Part shown: positions 8,805 to 17,453 of the stretch, one piece after another | Numbering within the stretch: position 1 is the first letter of the stretch | How the letters are laid out: every line of letters begins with the position of its first letter | NCBI GenBank assembly: GCA_046349875.1 | Contig: JAXMBN010000015.1 | Coordinates: 62,001 to 126,000 of the forward strand | Length of the DNA stretch: 64,000 nt | Direction: 5' to 3' | DNA from: JAXMBN01 sp046349875 | GTDB taxonomy: Bacteria > Planctomycetota > Planctomycetia > Pirellulales > Pirellulaceae | Position numbers and translations under genes: made by a program | Notes under the pieces: model-generated | The model's input: the letters and a program-made list of their open reading frames with translations, nothing else | Told to the model about the DNA's origin: nothing | The model's database searches: none

Positions 8805-9683
8805 TTATTGAAAATCTTCATGAGTCCAAGGCGGTTCCGTCTTGGCCTCTTCTTCTTTCTGAACGGCCACCAAGCTGTAGGCCACCAAGAAGCCTGCAAC
8901 AAACCCGCCGATATGAGCCCACCAAGCGACGCCTCCCGCTTCGACGGCGACGATGGAAAAGAGTCCTTGCCAGAATTGGGTTAAGAACCAAAGACCGAGA
9001 AACACCCACGCGGGTAATTCCACCACTGGAAACAGAAACACGATCGGTATGACGGCAGCGACGCGGGCATGGGGGAAGAGCCAAACGTAAGCCCCCAAGA
9101 CACCCGCGATAGCTCCGCTGGCTCCTACGGTTGGCACAGCCGAAGAAAGATCTACCGTAGCGTGGGTCAATCCTGCAACGATTCCCGATCCCAAGTAAAG
9201 GCAGGTGTAGATCGCAGGCCCCAGCCGATCCTCGACCGAACGCCCGAACAAAAACAAGAACCACATATTCCCCAAAAAGTGCAACCATCCGCCATGGAGG
9301 AATAGGCTGGAAAGGACCGTAAACCAATCCGAGACTCCAGCTTGGGGAATCGTGCGAAAGCCATTGACCACGGCGGGTCCAAAAAGGGTTGCCACCACAC
9401 CTTGAGCTGGAACCACGATGGGCTCGTCCGGGGCAACCAATCGAGCCGGAATCAGTCCCCACCGTTCGATGAAGAGATTGCCGGCTGGTCCTAGGGAAAG
9501 TTGCAGGAAAAAGGCATACGAGGTAAGCGCCAGTAAGGTAGCCGTCGCCCAGGGAAAATGGACTTTGGGAACATCGTCATAGACTGGAAACACACTCGCC
9601 TCCTCGGGTAGGGCCCCCCTCGATAGGAGCTTTTTCGGTTTTGTTCGAGAGCTTTCTAGATTATTCTCAATAGTCTGGCTCAA
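8805..9683 (-). CDS. Rhomboid-family intramembrane serine protease
   Basis: A 292-residue membrane protein. Family signatures appear in order: a first membrane helix (about residues 46-63), HGGWLHFLGNMWFL (about 130-143), the catalytic serine in GASGA (Ser189), and the partner histidine in AHIGGFVAG (His257), giving the Ser-His dyad. A periplasmic loop separates helix 1 from the HGG motif, and the C-terminal tail is short and charged (KEEEAKTEPPW). Rhomboids cut membrane-anchored substrates inside the bilayer; the target is unknown. The gene is convergent with the oxidoreductase at 7389 (18-base gap). Its start faces the adaptor gene at 9740, so the 56-base gap must hold divergent initiation signals. 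Confidence 0.9.
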   Translation of the reverse strand: MSQTIENNLESSRTKPKKLLSRGALPEEASVFPVYDDVPKVHFPWATATLLALTSYAFFLQLSLGPAGNLFIERWGLIPARLVAPDEPIVVPAQGVVATLFGPAVVNGFRTIPQAGVSDWFTVLSSLFLHGGWLHFLGNMWFLFLFGRSVEDRLGPAIYTCLYLGSGIVAGLTHATVDLSSAVPTVGASGAIAGVLGAYVWLFPHARVAAVIPIVFLFPVVELPAWVFLGLWFLTQFWQGLFSIVAVEAGGVAWWAHIGGFVAGFLVAYSLVAVQKEEEAKTEPPWTHEDFQ

Positions 9684-9739
9684 ACTTGCGAATAGTCGCT
9701 GGTTTTTGAAATCCTTCGCAATGTTTTCAGCGGAACGTT

Positions 9740-11002
9740 ATGAAATCTTGGCTTCGATGGTTGTTGATTGTTGTTTTTCTTGGTGGGGGAGGCACGGCTG
9801 CCTATATCTACGGAAATCGCGCGCTGAAGGAGAGAAATCGCGTCAAATGGCGGACACAGCCAGTCACCCGAGGTGACATCACCCTGACCGTCAATGCAAC
9901 GGGGAAGGTGGAACCGACTCAAAAGGTAACCGTTGGTGCCTTTGTGGGTGGACCCGTGGCAGAGTTGTCTGTCGACTTCAATAGCAAGGTGACCAAAAGC
10001 CAAGTCTTGGCCAAGATTGATCCTCGCATTTACGAAGCATCGGTGCAACGCGATTCCGCCATTCTAAAGACGCGTGAGGCGGAAGTCGAGCGAGCGAATG
10101 CTTTGTTGCAACAGGCCATCAATGATGAGAAGCGTTCGTTGGAATTGAATGCGACCAATCCAACCTTCGTATCGCAAACCGAACTCGATCAATTGCGATT
10201 CAATCGCATGGCGCGCGAAGCCGATGTCGTTGTGACACGTGCCAATGTCGAACAAGCCAAAGCCCAATTGGATAACTCGCGAGCGAATCTGGCTTATACC
10301 GAAATCAAATCGCCAGTCGATGGAATCATCGTCAATCGTAAAATCGATACCGGACAAACATTGACCGCAGGATTTCAAACGCCCGAGTTGTTTGTGGTAG
10401 CTCCTGAGATGGAGCAAAAAATGCACATCTATGCATCTGTGGATGAAGCCGACATCGGGTATATCCGCAAAGCGCAGATCGATCAACGACCTGTCCACTT
10501 TACGGTGGATGCATACTCTGATGAGTTGTTTGAGAATGGAAAGATCGTTCAGGTGCGACTGAGTAGTTCCGAGCAGCAGAACGTGATCACGTATCCGGTG
10601 ATTGTCGAAACACCCAATCCCGAGATCAAGCTCTTGCCAGGAATGACAGCCAATCTTTCGTTTCAAATCGAGTCTCGTGAAAAGGTCATCAAGGTTCCTA
10701 ACGCAGCCTTGCGGTTTTATCCCGAGCGGAAGCGTGTCCATCCTGATGACTATCCTATTTTGGATGGTACGAAGGACATGGAAGAGCAAGCTTCGAATCT
10801 CACCAATCGATCGCAGACCGCTGAAGAAAAGACCGACGCCAATCGCAAGCGAAGCCGTCGTCACGTTTGGGTCGATGATGGTAAGTTTCTGCGAGCTCGA
10901 GCGGTGGTGCTGGGAATCTCGGACAATCGATATACCGAGCTGCTAGAAGGCGATCTCAAGGAAGACGAAGAACTCGTCATCGGCGAGAAGCCGAAGCAAT
11001 AG
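9740..11002 (+). CDS. MacA-like periplasmic adaptor (HlyD family)
   Basis: A 420-residue membrane-fusion protein. One N-terminal membrane helix (about residues 4-22) is followed by a lipoyl/barrel-sandwich half (VTVGAFVGGPVAELSVDFNS), a long coiled coil (about 95-175) and the second barrel half (YTEIKSPVDGIIVNRKIDTG). Beta-barrel and membrane-proximal domains follow (LLPGMTANLSF). A charged insert (about residues 355-375, rich in Glu, Lys and Arg) sits late in the protein. Adaptors of this type link an inner-membrane transporter to an outer-membrane channel. It lies 23 bases upstream of a MacB-like permease and is surely in the same operon. No ATPase gene or outer-membrane channel gene is next to it. 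Confidence 0.86.
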   Translation: MKSWLRWLLIVVFLGGGGTAAYIYGNRALKERNRVKWRTQPVTRGDITLTVNATGKVEPTQKVTVGAFVGGPVAELSVDFNSKVTKSQVLAKIDPRIYEASVQRDSAILKTREAEVERANALLQQAINDEKRSLELNATNPTFVSQTELDQLRFNRMAREADVVVTRANVEQAKAQLDNSRANLAYTEIKSPVDGIIVNRKIDTGQTLTAGFQTPELFVVAPEMEQKMHIYASVDEADIGYIRKAQIDQRPVHFTVDAYSDELFENGKIVQVRLSSSEQQNVITYPVIVETPNPEIKLLPGMTANLSFQIESREKVIKVPNAALRFYPERKRVHPDDYPILDGTKDMEEQASNLTNRSQTAEEKTDANRKRSRRHVWVDDGKFLRARAVVLGISDNRYTELLEGDLKEDEELVIGEKPKQ

Positions 11003-11025
11003 CAAAGAAAGCTCGAGGAATAACG

Positions 11026-12267
11026 ATGTCGCTAGGAGTCATCTTTCGAATTGCGTTGCGGGCTCTTGCAAAGAACAAAATGCGAGCCGGCTTGACGGTT
11101 CTGGGGGTCGTGATTGGAATTGCGGCGGTGACCGCCATGGTTTCCATCGGGATCTCGGCTAGCCAATTGGTTCAAGGTGAATTCAAAAACCTGGGTACCA
11201 ATGTGATCGTCGTTCTCCCCGGGAATCAGAAGTCGGGAGGGGCTCGTCGCGGATTGATTCCATCCTTGACCCCTGGCGATGTCGAAGCTCTTGGACGCGA
11301 TTGCGACAACGTGCTTGCCGCGACACCGATGGTCTTTACCACCGGTCAGGTCATCCATGGCAATACGAACTGGAGTCCCAAGGACTTGGTGGGTGTCGGA
11401 GCGGATTACCTTTTAGTCCGCAATTGGCAAGTGCGCCTTGGCGACTTCTTTTCCGAACGGGACATCGCCAACTCGAATAAGGTATGTGTCGTTGGCCAAA
11501 CGGTTGTAAAAAACCTTTTTCAGACATCCAATCCCTTGGGGAAGTCGATCCGCATCAAGAACATTCCGTTCGAGATCGTAGGTGTACTGCAAGCCAAAGG
11601 AGCGAACATGGTCGGCGAGGATCAAGACAACATCGTCTTGATTCCCTATACGACGGTCCGCAAACGGTTGCAGGGAAGCAGCTTCAACAATGTTGATATC
11701 ATCCTGGCTTCGGCTCGCGGTTCCGATCAAATGGCCTTAGCGGAGTCGGAGATACGTAGTGTTCTCAATGATCGACATCGCATTGGAGCAGGGCAACCAC
11801 CCGATTTTGATGTTCAGAATACGACGGAAATCGCTGGTGTATTCAGCGTCATCACGGGCACATTGACCTTTATGTTGGCATCGATTGCAGGCATCTCCTT
11901 GGTCGTGGGGGGCGTAGGCATCATGAACATCATGCTCGTTTCGGTTACCGAGCGAACCCGCGAGATTGGTATCCGGATGGCTGTCGGGGCTAGGCCTGGA
12001 GACATCCTGTTGCAGTTTTTGGTGGAGTCGATGGTTCTTTCGGTCATTGGAGGAATCATCGGTATCATTCTAGGTGTCACCTCTTCCGTGGGACTAACCT
12101 TTATCATCAATTCGATCTCTTCGGGGCGACCTTGGCCCTATGTGGTAAGCGTAGAGGCTGCCATCGTTTCTTTAGTGTTTTCGGCTGCAGTGGGCATCGG
12201 TTTCGGTTATTATCCTGCATGGCGAGCGAGTCGATTGGATCCTATCGATGCGCTTCGTTATGAATGA
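11026..12267 (+). CDS. MacB/FtsX-like ABC transporter permease
   Basis: A 413-residue permease. The first membrane helix (about 20-45, GLTVLGVVIGIAAVTAMVSI) is followed by a large periplasmic MacB_PCD domain (about 46-280). Three C-terminal helices of the FtsX fold come after it, including VGGVGIMNIMLVSVTERTRE and the cytoplasmic coupling segment IGIRMAVGARPGDI. The start is backed by GAGGAATAACG ahead of the ATG. The protein lacks the nucleotide-binding domain fused in E. coli MacB, and no separate ATPase gene lies between it and the adaptor or just after it. Energy must come from a gene elsewhere or not at all. Its stop codon overlaps an in-frame start of the sialidase-like gene. Confidence 0.88.
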   Translation: MSLGVIFRIALRALAKNKMRAGLTVLGVVIGIAAVTAMVSIGISASQLVQGEFKNLGTNVIVVLPGNQKSGGARRGLIPSLTPGDVEALGRDCDNVLAATPMVFTTGQVIHGNTNWSPKDLVGVGADYLLVRNWQVRLGDFFSERDIANSNKVCVVGQTVVKNLFQTSNPLGKSIRIKNIPFEIVGVLQAKGANMVGEDQDNIVLIPYTTVRKRLQGSSFNNVDIILASARGSDQMALAESEIRSVLNDRHRIGAGQPPDFDVQNTTEIAGVFSVITGTLTFMLASIAGISLVVGGVGIMNIMLVSVTERTREIGIRMAVGARPGDILLQFLVESMVLSVIGGIIGIILGVTSSVGLTFIINSISSGRPWPYVVSVEAAIVSLVFSAAVGIGFGYYPAWRASRLDPIDALRYE

Positions 12268-12329
12268 CATCGACGGATCGTTTCGTCGACGTTCCCCGAC
12301 ACCTCCTACCCCATCCTACCTGGCCGATC

Positions 12330-13511
12330 ATGAAACAGAACTGTTCATTCCTGCGCTGTGCCTTTGTATCTTTTGAAATCGCTCTGCTTGGGCTTGGCAT
12401 GGCGTGTTGGGGTACCGGTGAGAGCTTTGGGCAGCAGGTTCAGCGCGGCTATTCGATTCCTCTGATCGACCTATCATCCGAAAAAGAACGTCAGGTCATC
12501 GTCGATCGAGAAGCGGGCCAATATCTTGGTCATCCCACGACGCATTTGCTTGAGGATGGCAAAACGATTCTATGCGTTTATCCCAAAGGGCATGGAAAAG
12601 GGGCGATCCAATTCAAGAAGAGCGAAGATGGTGGAAAGACCTGGAGCGAGCGACTGCCGGTACCGGAGAATTGGTCGACGAGTTTGGAAACACCAACGAT
12701 TCATCGTGTGATCGACGCCGCCGGAAAGAAGCGACATATCGTTTGGTCGGGATTGTATCCAGCACGATTAGCATCGAGTGAAGACAATGGAGCGACGTGG
12801 ACTCCGTTGAAGCAAGTTGGGGATTGGGGTGGCATCGTTGTCATGGGATTTGTAGCGCCCCAGTCCAAGCCAGGGCACTACTTGGCAATGTTCCATGATG
12901 ATGGAAGATTCTTTCAGCAAAAGCCAAGTCCTACCAAGCCGGTAACGATGACGCTCTATCAAACTCGCAGTCAAGATGGTGGGCTAACATGGTCCGCACC
13001 CGAGAAGGTTTTTGCGAGTCAAGAAATTCATCTTTGCGAGCCGGGGTGGGTACGATCCCGCGATGGAAAGCAGTGGGCCGTGCTTTTGCGCGAGAATGCT
13101 CGCCGTAAGAATTCCCATGTGATCTTCTCCAACGATGAAGGGAAGACATGGACGGCCCCTCGCGAACTTCCCGGTTCGCTAACAGGGGATCGCCATACCG
13201 GAGTGGAAATGGAAGATGGTCGCTGGTTCATTTCCTTCCGCGATATGACTTTGGATTCGCCGACCCATGGAGATTGGGTAGCTTGGGTGGGAACCTATCA
13301 AGACATCGTGGATGGCAAAGAAGGGCAGTATCGCGTTCGCTTAATGGATAACCAAAAAGGTTCCGACTGTGCCTATCCCGGAGTGGAAAAGCTTCCGGAT
13401 GGAACGATCGTGACCACGACCTACGGGCACTGGACACCCAACGAACCTCCGTATATCGTCTCTATCCGATTAAAACTCTCCGAGTTGGATGAGAAAGCCA
13501 AGAAGCGATAA
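12330..13511 (+). CDS. Secreted BNR/sialidase-like exo-glycosidase family protein
   Basis: A protein of 393 residues, predicted to be exported. ATG 12330 puts a signal-like hydrophobic segment at the N-terminus (SFEIALLGLGMACWGTG). An upstream in-frame ATG at 12264 overlaps the permease stop and would add 22 residues. Four Asp-box (SxDxGxTW) repeats of the sialidase propeller are visible: KSEDGGKTW, SSEDNGATW, RSQDGGLTW and FSNDEGKTW. Planctomycete members are usually labelled exo-alpha-sialidase, but many probably act on other sugars. The catalytic Arg triad was not assigned. The overlap with the transporter gene suggests co-transcription; a shared function is not obvious. Confidence 0.82.
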   Translation: MKQNCSFLRCAFVSFEIALLGLGMACWGTGESFGQQVQRGYSIPLIDLSSEKERQVIVDREAGQYLGHPTTHLLEDGKTILCVYPKGHGKGAIQFKKSEDGGKTWSERLPVPENWSTSLETPTIHRVIDAAGKKRHIVWSGLYPARLASSEDNGATWTPLKQVGDWGGIVVMGFVAPQSKPGHYLAMFHDDGRFFQQKPSPTKPVTMTLYQTRSQDGGLTWSAPEKVFASQEIHLCEPGWVRSRDGKQWAVLLRENARRKNSHVIFSNDEGKTWTAPRELPGSLTGDRHTGVEMEDGRWFISFRDMTLDSPTHGDWVAWVGTYQDIVDGKEGQYRVRLMDNQKGSDCAYPGVEKLPDGTIVTTTYGHWTPNEPPYIVSIRLKLSELDEKAKKR

Positions 13512-13562
13512 GCTCGCGGTTGTTGTCGCAAGTCAAGTTATGTTGTTGGAGCGAGGAAGCCC

Positions 13563-14246
13563 ATGATCCAGATTCAATGGCTTGGTCATTCGTCGTGGCT
13601 CATTTCGACCGAAGAGGTACGCATCGCGATCGATCCGTTCTTGACGGACAATCCCAAGGCATCTTGTAAGCCAGACCAGATCGAGGCCGATGTGATCTTG
13701 GTTTCGCATGGGCATTTTGATCATGTGCAGGATGTGGCAGCGATCGCCAATCGATGCAACAGCTTGGTGGTTGCAAACTACGAGATCGCAACGTGGTTTT
13801 CCTCCAAACATCATGTTGCCAACACGCTCGGGATGAACTTAGGGGGTTGGGCTTCGATTCCCCATGGTCGTGTGAAGTCGACCATCGCGCATCATTCATC
13901 GCAGTTGCCTGATGGAAGTTATGGCGGCAATCCTGGAGGCTACGTGATTGAGCTAGAGGGTAAACGGATTTACTACGCAGGAGACACGGCGCTTTTCAGC
14001 GACATGGGGTTGATAGGACGAATGAATATCGATGTCGCCATCGTGCCGGTGGGGGATTTGTTTACGATGGGGCTGGAAGACTCCATTCAAGCGACCGAAT
14101 GGATTCATCCCAAAGTGGTTCTTCCCACGCACTATGATACGTGGCCACCGATTGCGTGCGATACGCAAGAGTGGGCGCAGCAAATTCGCTCGCGCACACA
14201 GGCCACTCCCGTGGTATTGCAACCTGGTCAGTCCTATTCGTGTTAA
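13563..14246 (+). CDS. UPF0173-type metal-dependent hydrolase (metallo-beta-lactamase fold)
   Basis: A 227-residue protein of the UPF0173 family. The metal motif HGHFDH is at residues 49-54. Other conserved parts are IQWLGHSSWLI, DPFLTDNP, YAGDTALFSDM and VVLPTHYDTWP. The length matches the family. These cytoplasmic enzymes have the metallo-beta-lactamase fold; the natural substrate is unknown. GCGAGGAAGCCC ahead of the ATG is a fair ribosome-binding site. It lies 51 bases after the sialidase-like gene and 82 before the Rieske gene, all on one strand, so partial co-transcription is possible. Confidence 0.9.
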   Translation: MIQIQWLGHSSWLISTEEVRIAIDPFLTDNPKASCKPDQIEADVILVSHGHFDHVQDVAAIANRCNSLVVANYEIATWFSSKHHVANTLGMNLGGWASIPHGRVKSTIAHHSSQLPDGSYGGNPGGYVIELEGKRIYYAGDTALFSDMGLIGRMNIDVAIVPVGDLFTMGLEDSIQATEWIHPKVVLPTHYDTWPPIACDTQEWAQQIRSRTQATPVVLQPGQSYSC

Positions 14247-14328
14247 GTAGGAATGGTCTTTCCAAGATACGGTCTTCTATCCCGCATCGTTTGCGATGGG
14301 ATTCGAGCATACGAGGAGCAAGGCATCG

Positions 14329-14643
14329 ATGAGTCGACGGATCGCGATTGCGAAAACAACCGAAATTCCTTTAGGTGAAGGCCGAGCTTTCCCGACGGAT
14401 AAGGGGATGATCGCAATCTTCAACGAGAATGGAAGTTTCTTTGCGATCGACGACTTCTGTCCACACCAAGGGGCATCATTGGCATGTGGTCATCTCGAAG
14501 ATGGGGCTGTTGCATGTCCATGGCATGCGTGGCGATTTTCGATTCGCGATGGTGCTTGGCTCGACAATCCCAAGATCAAAGTCGATAGTTATCCCCTGGA
14601 AGTCGACGGTGAAACTCTGTGGATTGTATTACCTGACGAATAG
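14329..14643 (+). CDS. Rieske [2Fe-2S] protein, NirD-like
   Basis: A 104-residue single-domain Rieske ferredoxin. The two cluster-binding motifs are C44-P-H46-Q-G and C63-P-W-H66, separated by 16 residues. The length and a WRFSIRDG segment match NirD-like and dioxygenase-type Rieske ferredoxins. ATG 14329 is chosen because AGGAG lies 11 bases upstream, although the frame is open to an ATG at 14296. No NirB or oxygenase gene is nearby, so it probably serves as an electron carrier for a partner encoded elsewhere. It has no export signal and should be cytoplasmic. Confidence 0.88.
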   Translation: MSRRIAIAKTTEIPLGEGRAFPTDKGMIAIFNENGSFFAIDDFCPHQGASLACGHLEDGAVACPWHAWRFSIRDGAWLDNPKIKVDSYPLEVDGETLWIVLPDE

Positions 14644-14655
14644 AAAGAACGGTTC

Positions 14656-14696
14656 GAAGCATTGCCTCTTGAAGCATTGCCTCTTGAAGCATTGGC
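14656..14696. repeat. 15-bp tandem repeat, 2.7 copies
   Basis: GAAGCATTGCCTCTT occurs twice in perfect tandem (14656-14670 and 14671-14685). A third partial copy diverges after ten bases. The repeat sits right after the Rieske stop codon and runs into the hairpin at 14687. It is non-coding on both strands. Confidence 0.85.
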
Positions 14697-14711
14697 AAGC
14701 GGCCAATGCTT
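14687..14711. terminator. Hairpin between convergent genes, probable bidirectional terminator
   Basis: A perfect 10-bp stem, AAGCATTGGC (14687-14696) with GCCAATGCTT (14702-14711), closes a 5-nt loop. There is no long T tract on either side, so termination is inferred from position: it sits between the ends of the Rieske gene and the complementary haloperoxidase gene. Confidence 0.5.
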
Positions 14712-14778
14712 GATGCCGAATTCTTGAAGTGGCGAGTCGATGTTGGGATCGTAGATTCCATCGCTACGCTACGATCGA

Positions 14779-16587
14779 CTAGGTTTGTCGGAGTTTGTTG
14801 CGGCCGGTGCCACCGTCCAAAAGATCGAGACCGGCGCCTCCGCAAAGCAGATCGTTGCCTTCACCACCTTCGAGCGTATCACGGCCACCATCTCCACAGA
14901 GTTGGTCTTGGCCAGCACCGCCGATGAGATGGTCATCTCCGTTTCCACCAAACAGCCAGTCATCTCCATCGCCGCCATCGAGTCGATCATTGCCAAGAAA
15001 TCCGAAGAGGCGATCTTTGCCTTCGCCGCCAAGAAGGGTGTCGTTTCCGCGACCACCCATCAGATGATCATTTCCACTGCCACCAATCAAGGTTGCTGCG
15101 ATTCGTATGTCGCCGCCCATTTGAAGAAAATCATTTCCTGCTTTTCCATCGATCACGATCGAAGTCAAAGCACTTGCCGCAAAAGTGCCAATTTTGCGGC
15201 CGCGATTCCAAACGATGATATCGCGACGTGTCGATGTCACGGTGATCGAGTCGGCCGCATCGGTTCCATAGACCACAAGATCGGTTCCAATAAGCTGTGC
15301 GGTGACCGAGGATGGAGAGGTTGCCAAGCGAAACTTGGTTGTTACAAATTGCCCCAGTGCGGTGCCAGCAGTGAGTCCATCTTCATTGTCAAATCGCCAG
15401 TGGATACCGCCATAGAGACGGCTATCGGCTGACTCTTGAGCAGCTTGGCTAAAACTGGTGAAGCTTCGAGCTGGGACCGCTGCGTTTTCTGAAGCCGCGA
15501 CAAAGGATATGTTATCGGTACCAAAGAAGGACTTCAGCACCGCCGCAGCAGCGCCACTAAAACTTGCATGCCCCGACACGTACGATGGAAACGGAGGTGT
15601 TGTGATGAGCGGAGCCCAAGAGGTATCGGCGACAGTGGCCGCATTTCCATCGGTATCCGCAGCGCGAATCGCTGTAATCGGACGCCAAAATTCGGTGTCA
15701 TACTTGGTATTCCAAGCCATGATCGCGGCATCTGCCATCGCTACATTGAGCATCGCGAAGAGACGTGCATTGTCGGCGAGGCTGATTCCTTTCTGTTCCG
15801 AAACGGTTTGTGCAATCAGGTTGAGGTGCCCTGGAGGCGTCGCCGTGCCTGCACCGTTGGCCCAAAACAAGGCGATGCGCGTTTGATCTTCCGTGCGGGT
15901 GGTGCTGGTCGACGAGCCAAGCGATTTCACTTCATCAAATGCGGCGGCATATTCAGTGCTTGTGAGCGCTGGGATATCGTCCGGTGAAAACTGCGAGGCG
16001 CTCGTCATTGCAAATGGCTTTAGGTTTGCCCATTGAGGAAGCAGAGCCGCAGCATTGGCCGGGGGCGTTGGTTGCCATGCACCTGGACCCGTTTGAGGCG
16101 TATAGGCGACCGGGGTGCTCGCACCATCGGTGGATCGCAAGGCAATGATTTGATCGGCTACGTTCTTGCCGAGCGCTTTTCCATCGGTTTCGGCTTTGCC
16201 ATCGACGATTAGAGCCAAATCATTTTGCAAGTGGGTATCGAACTGAGCTTGTCGCGTCGGAAACAATGAGACCAAAATCGTATGGGCTGCAGTCGCCATG
16301 GCGGCTTCGCGTGAGGTTGTTGGCGATGCCGTTGCCTTGATAGCGAAGGGTTCATATTGGCGATCGATGGCAGAAAGGGCATCGAACATAGCGATGTGCA
16401 ACATGGCTAGCCCTCGCGATGCAACGGGTGGTGCCGTGCTCGCTTGTCGAATCGCCGCTAGCGCTTCATCATTCCAATCCATGACCAAGTCCGAAGCCAT
16501 CATCGAACGAAGCTCGAGTCGCTCCAATTGAAGAGATCGACGCTTCATGGAATGCTTGCATTTTTTTGATTTCAGCGTTAAAAGCAT
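14779..16587 (-). CDS. Vanadium-dependent haloperoxidase-like PAP2-fold protein with RTX repeats and LEPR-like N-terminus
   Basis: A 602-residue protein from ATG 16587, chosen because GAGGAG lies 8 bases upstream (the frame is open to 16647). Residues 21-32, LERLELRSMMAS, resemble the planctomycete LEPRxLLS-type N-terminal signal of large surface proteins. Residues about 35-425 match vanadium haloperoxidase-like PAP2 proteins. The vanadate-site residues are visible: K295 in KYDTEFWRP, S338-G339-H340 in YVSGHASFSG, and R390 and H396 in SRLYGGIHWRFD. Residues about 480-598 hold at least seven RTX calcium-binding nonapeptides such as GGSGNDHLMGG, GGRGNDTLLGG and GGEGNDLLCGG. Known relatives oxidise halides with peroxide or act as phosphatases. 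The RTX tail suggests secretion or surface attachment in calcium-rich water. Confidence 0.85.
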   Translation of the reverse strand: MLLTLKSKKCKHSMKRRSLQLERLELRSMMASDLVMDWNDEALAAIRQASTAPPVASRGLAMLHIAMFDALSAIDRQYEPFAIKATASPTTSREAAMATAAHTILVSLFPTRQAQFDTHLQNDLALIVDGKAETDGKALGKNVADQIIALRSTDGASTPVAYTPQTGPGAWQPTPPANAAALLPQWANLKPFAMTSASQFSPDDIPALTSTEYAAAFDEVKSLGSSTSTTRTEDQTRIALFWANGAGTATPPGHLNLIAQTVSEQKGISLADNARLFAMLNVAMADAAIMAWNTKYDTEFWRPITAIRAADTDGNAATVADTSWAPLITTPPFPSYVSGHASFSGAAAAVLKSFFGTDNISFVAASENAAVPARSFTSFSQAAQESADSRLYGGIHWRFDNEDGLTAGTALGQFVTTKFRLATSPSSVTAQLIGTDLVVYGTDAADSITVTSTRRDIIVWNRGRKIGTFAASALTSIVIDGKAGNDFLQMGGDIRIAATLIGGSGNDHLMGGRGNDTLLGGEGKDRLFGFLGNDRLDGGDGDDWLFGGNGDDHLIGGAGQDQLCGDGGRDTLEGGEGNDLLCGGAGLDLLDGGTGRNKLRQT

Positions 16588-16943
16588 GGACGAATCTCCT
16601 CGCGGTGTCATGAAACTTACGATGGGTTGAACGTAGTGCTTTTCCAATAGGGCGACAATCGCAGTCCTGCGCCATGAGCTCGGCTGTTGCCATATTCGTA
16701 AGGAAATAGTAACTAGTCAGCGATGGAATCTCGATCGATCCAGGGGCTCATTCAGGACCGTCCCATACAAGTTTGCGATTCTATATCTCTTCATTGGGTG
16801 TAGGCGATTCTCGTAAAAAATGCAATCAACCGATTGGACTTGCTTCCGAAAGGTCGATCCCATACCCTCCGCGTTGGCTATAAGCCTGAAGCGTTTCGCA
16901 CGGAATGGGAAACGCATATCGGAACGCAGGTTGAGTTGCACTG
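16588..16943. other. Intergenic spacer between divergent genes, nothing recognised
   Basis: About 356 bases separate the starts of the haloperoxidase gene (complementary) and the hypothetical gene at 16944. Promoters for both should lie here, but no convincing -35/-10 pair stands out. No RNA gene or repeat was seen; the short open frames lack protein-like composition. Confidence 0.45.
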
Positions 16944-17429
16944 ATGCAGGATTACAACGTTCAGCGTTGCACGCGACGATGTCAGAAATCAGATCGTCCT
17001 CTAGAACCTGGAGAACGATTCTATTCGGTGGTGATCACCCACGGAAATGATCTTCAGAGGATCGACTTCTCCGAGAAGGAATGGAGTGGACCTCCGGAAG
17101 GTGCGATCGGTTGGTGGCGCGGCCGCATGCCGTTACCCGAAGCGAAGACTCGCAAGCCCACTCCCAACCATGTGCTCATTGAAACACTCGCGGATCTCTG
17201 CGAGCAACCCGAAGAAAGTCAGCTGGCTTATCTGCTCGGGGTCTTACTTGTTCGACGTCGACTCTTAGTGGAATCCCATGATGACGAGCCGGACAAGGAT
17301 GATACCTACATGCACTTGGTCCATCCATCGGATGGTCGAGAGTTCTGGGTTCCTTCCACACCACCTTCCGCCGACCAATTGGATGAGATCCAACAAGCAC
17401 TCGACGAGATGCTCTATCGTGAAGAGTAA
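16944..17429 (+). CDS. Conserved hypothetical protein
   Basis: A 161-residue soluble protein without signal peptide or membrane helix. It begins QDYNVQRCTRRCQKSDRPLE followed by PGERFYSVV, a pattern I associate with planctomycete-specific hypothetical proteins, and has a WWRGRMPLPE segment. The C-terminal half is helical and acidic (HDDEPDKDDTY, SADQLDEIQQALDEMLYREE). The two cysteines near the N-terminus (CTRRC) might bind metal, but only one pair is present. The gene ends 24 bases before the lipoprotein-like gene at 17454, so the two are probably co-transcribed. No function can be assigned. Confidence 0.72.
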   Translation: MQDYNVQRCTRRCQKSDRPLEPGERFYSVVITHGNDLQRIDFSEKEWSGPPEGAIGWWRGRMPLPEAKTRKPTPNHVLIETLADLCEQPEESQLAYLLGVLLVRRRLLVESHDDEPDKDDTYMHLVHPSDGREFWVPSTPPSADQLDEIQQALDEMLYREE

Positions 17430-17453
17430 TCGTATGCAAGGAAGGCTGTTCCC

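Noticed and set aside
10064..10864. 266-codon complementary open frame inside the adaptor gene
   Set aside because: Antisense shadow of a well-supported HlyD-family gene; rich in Ile, Arg and Leu typical of reverse reading.
14785..15432. 215-codon plus-strand open frame under the haloperoxidase
   Set aside because: Antisense of the RTX repeats, which keeps the reverse strand open; no independent support.
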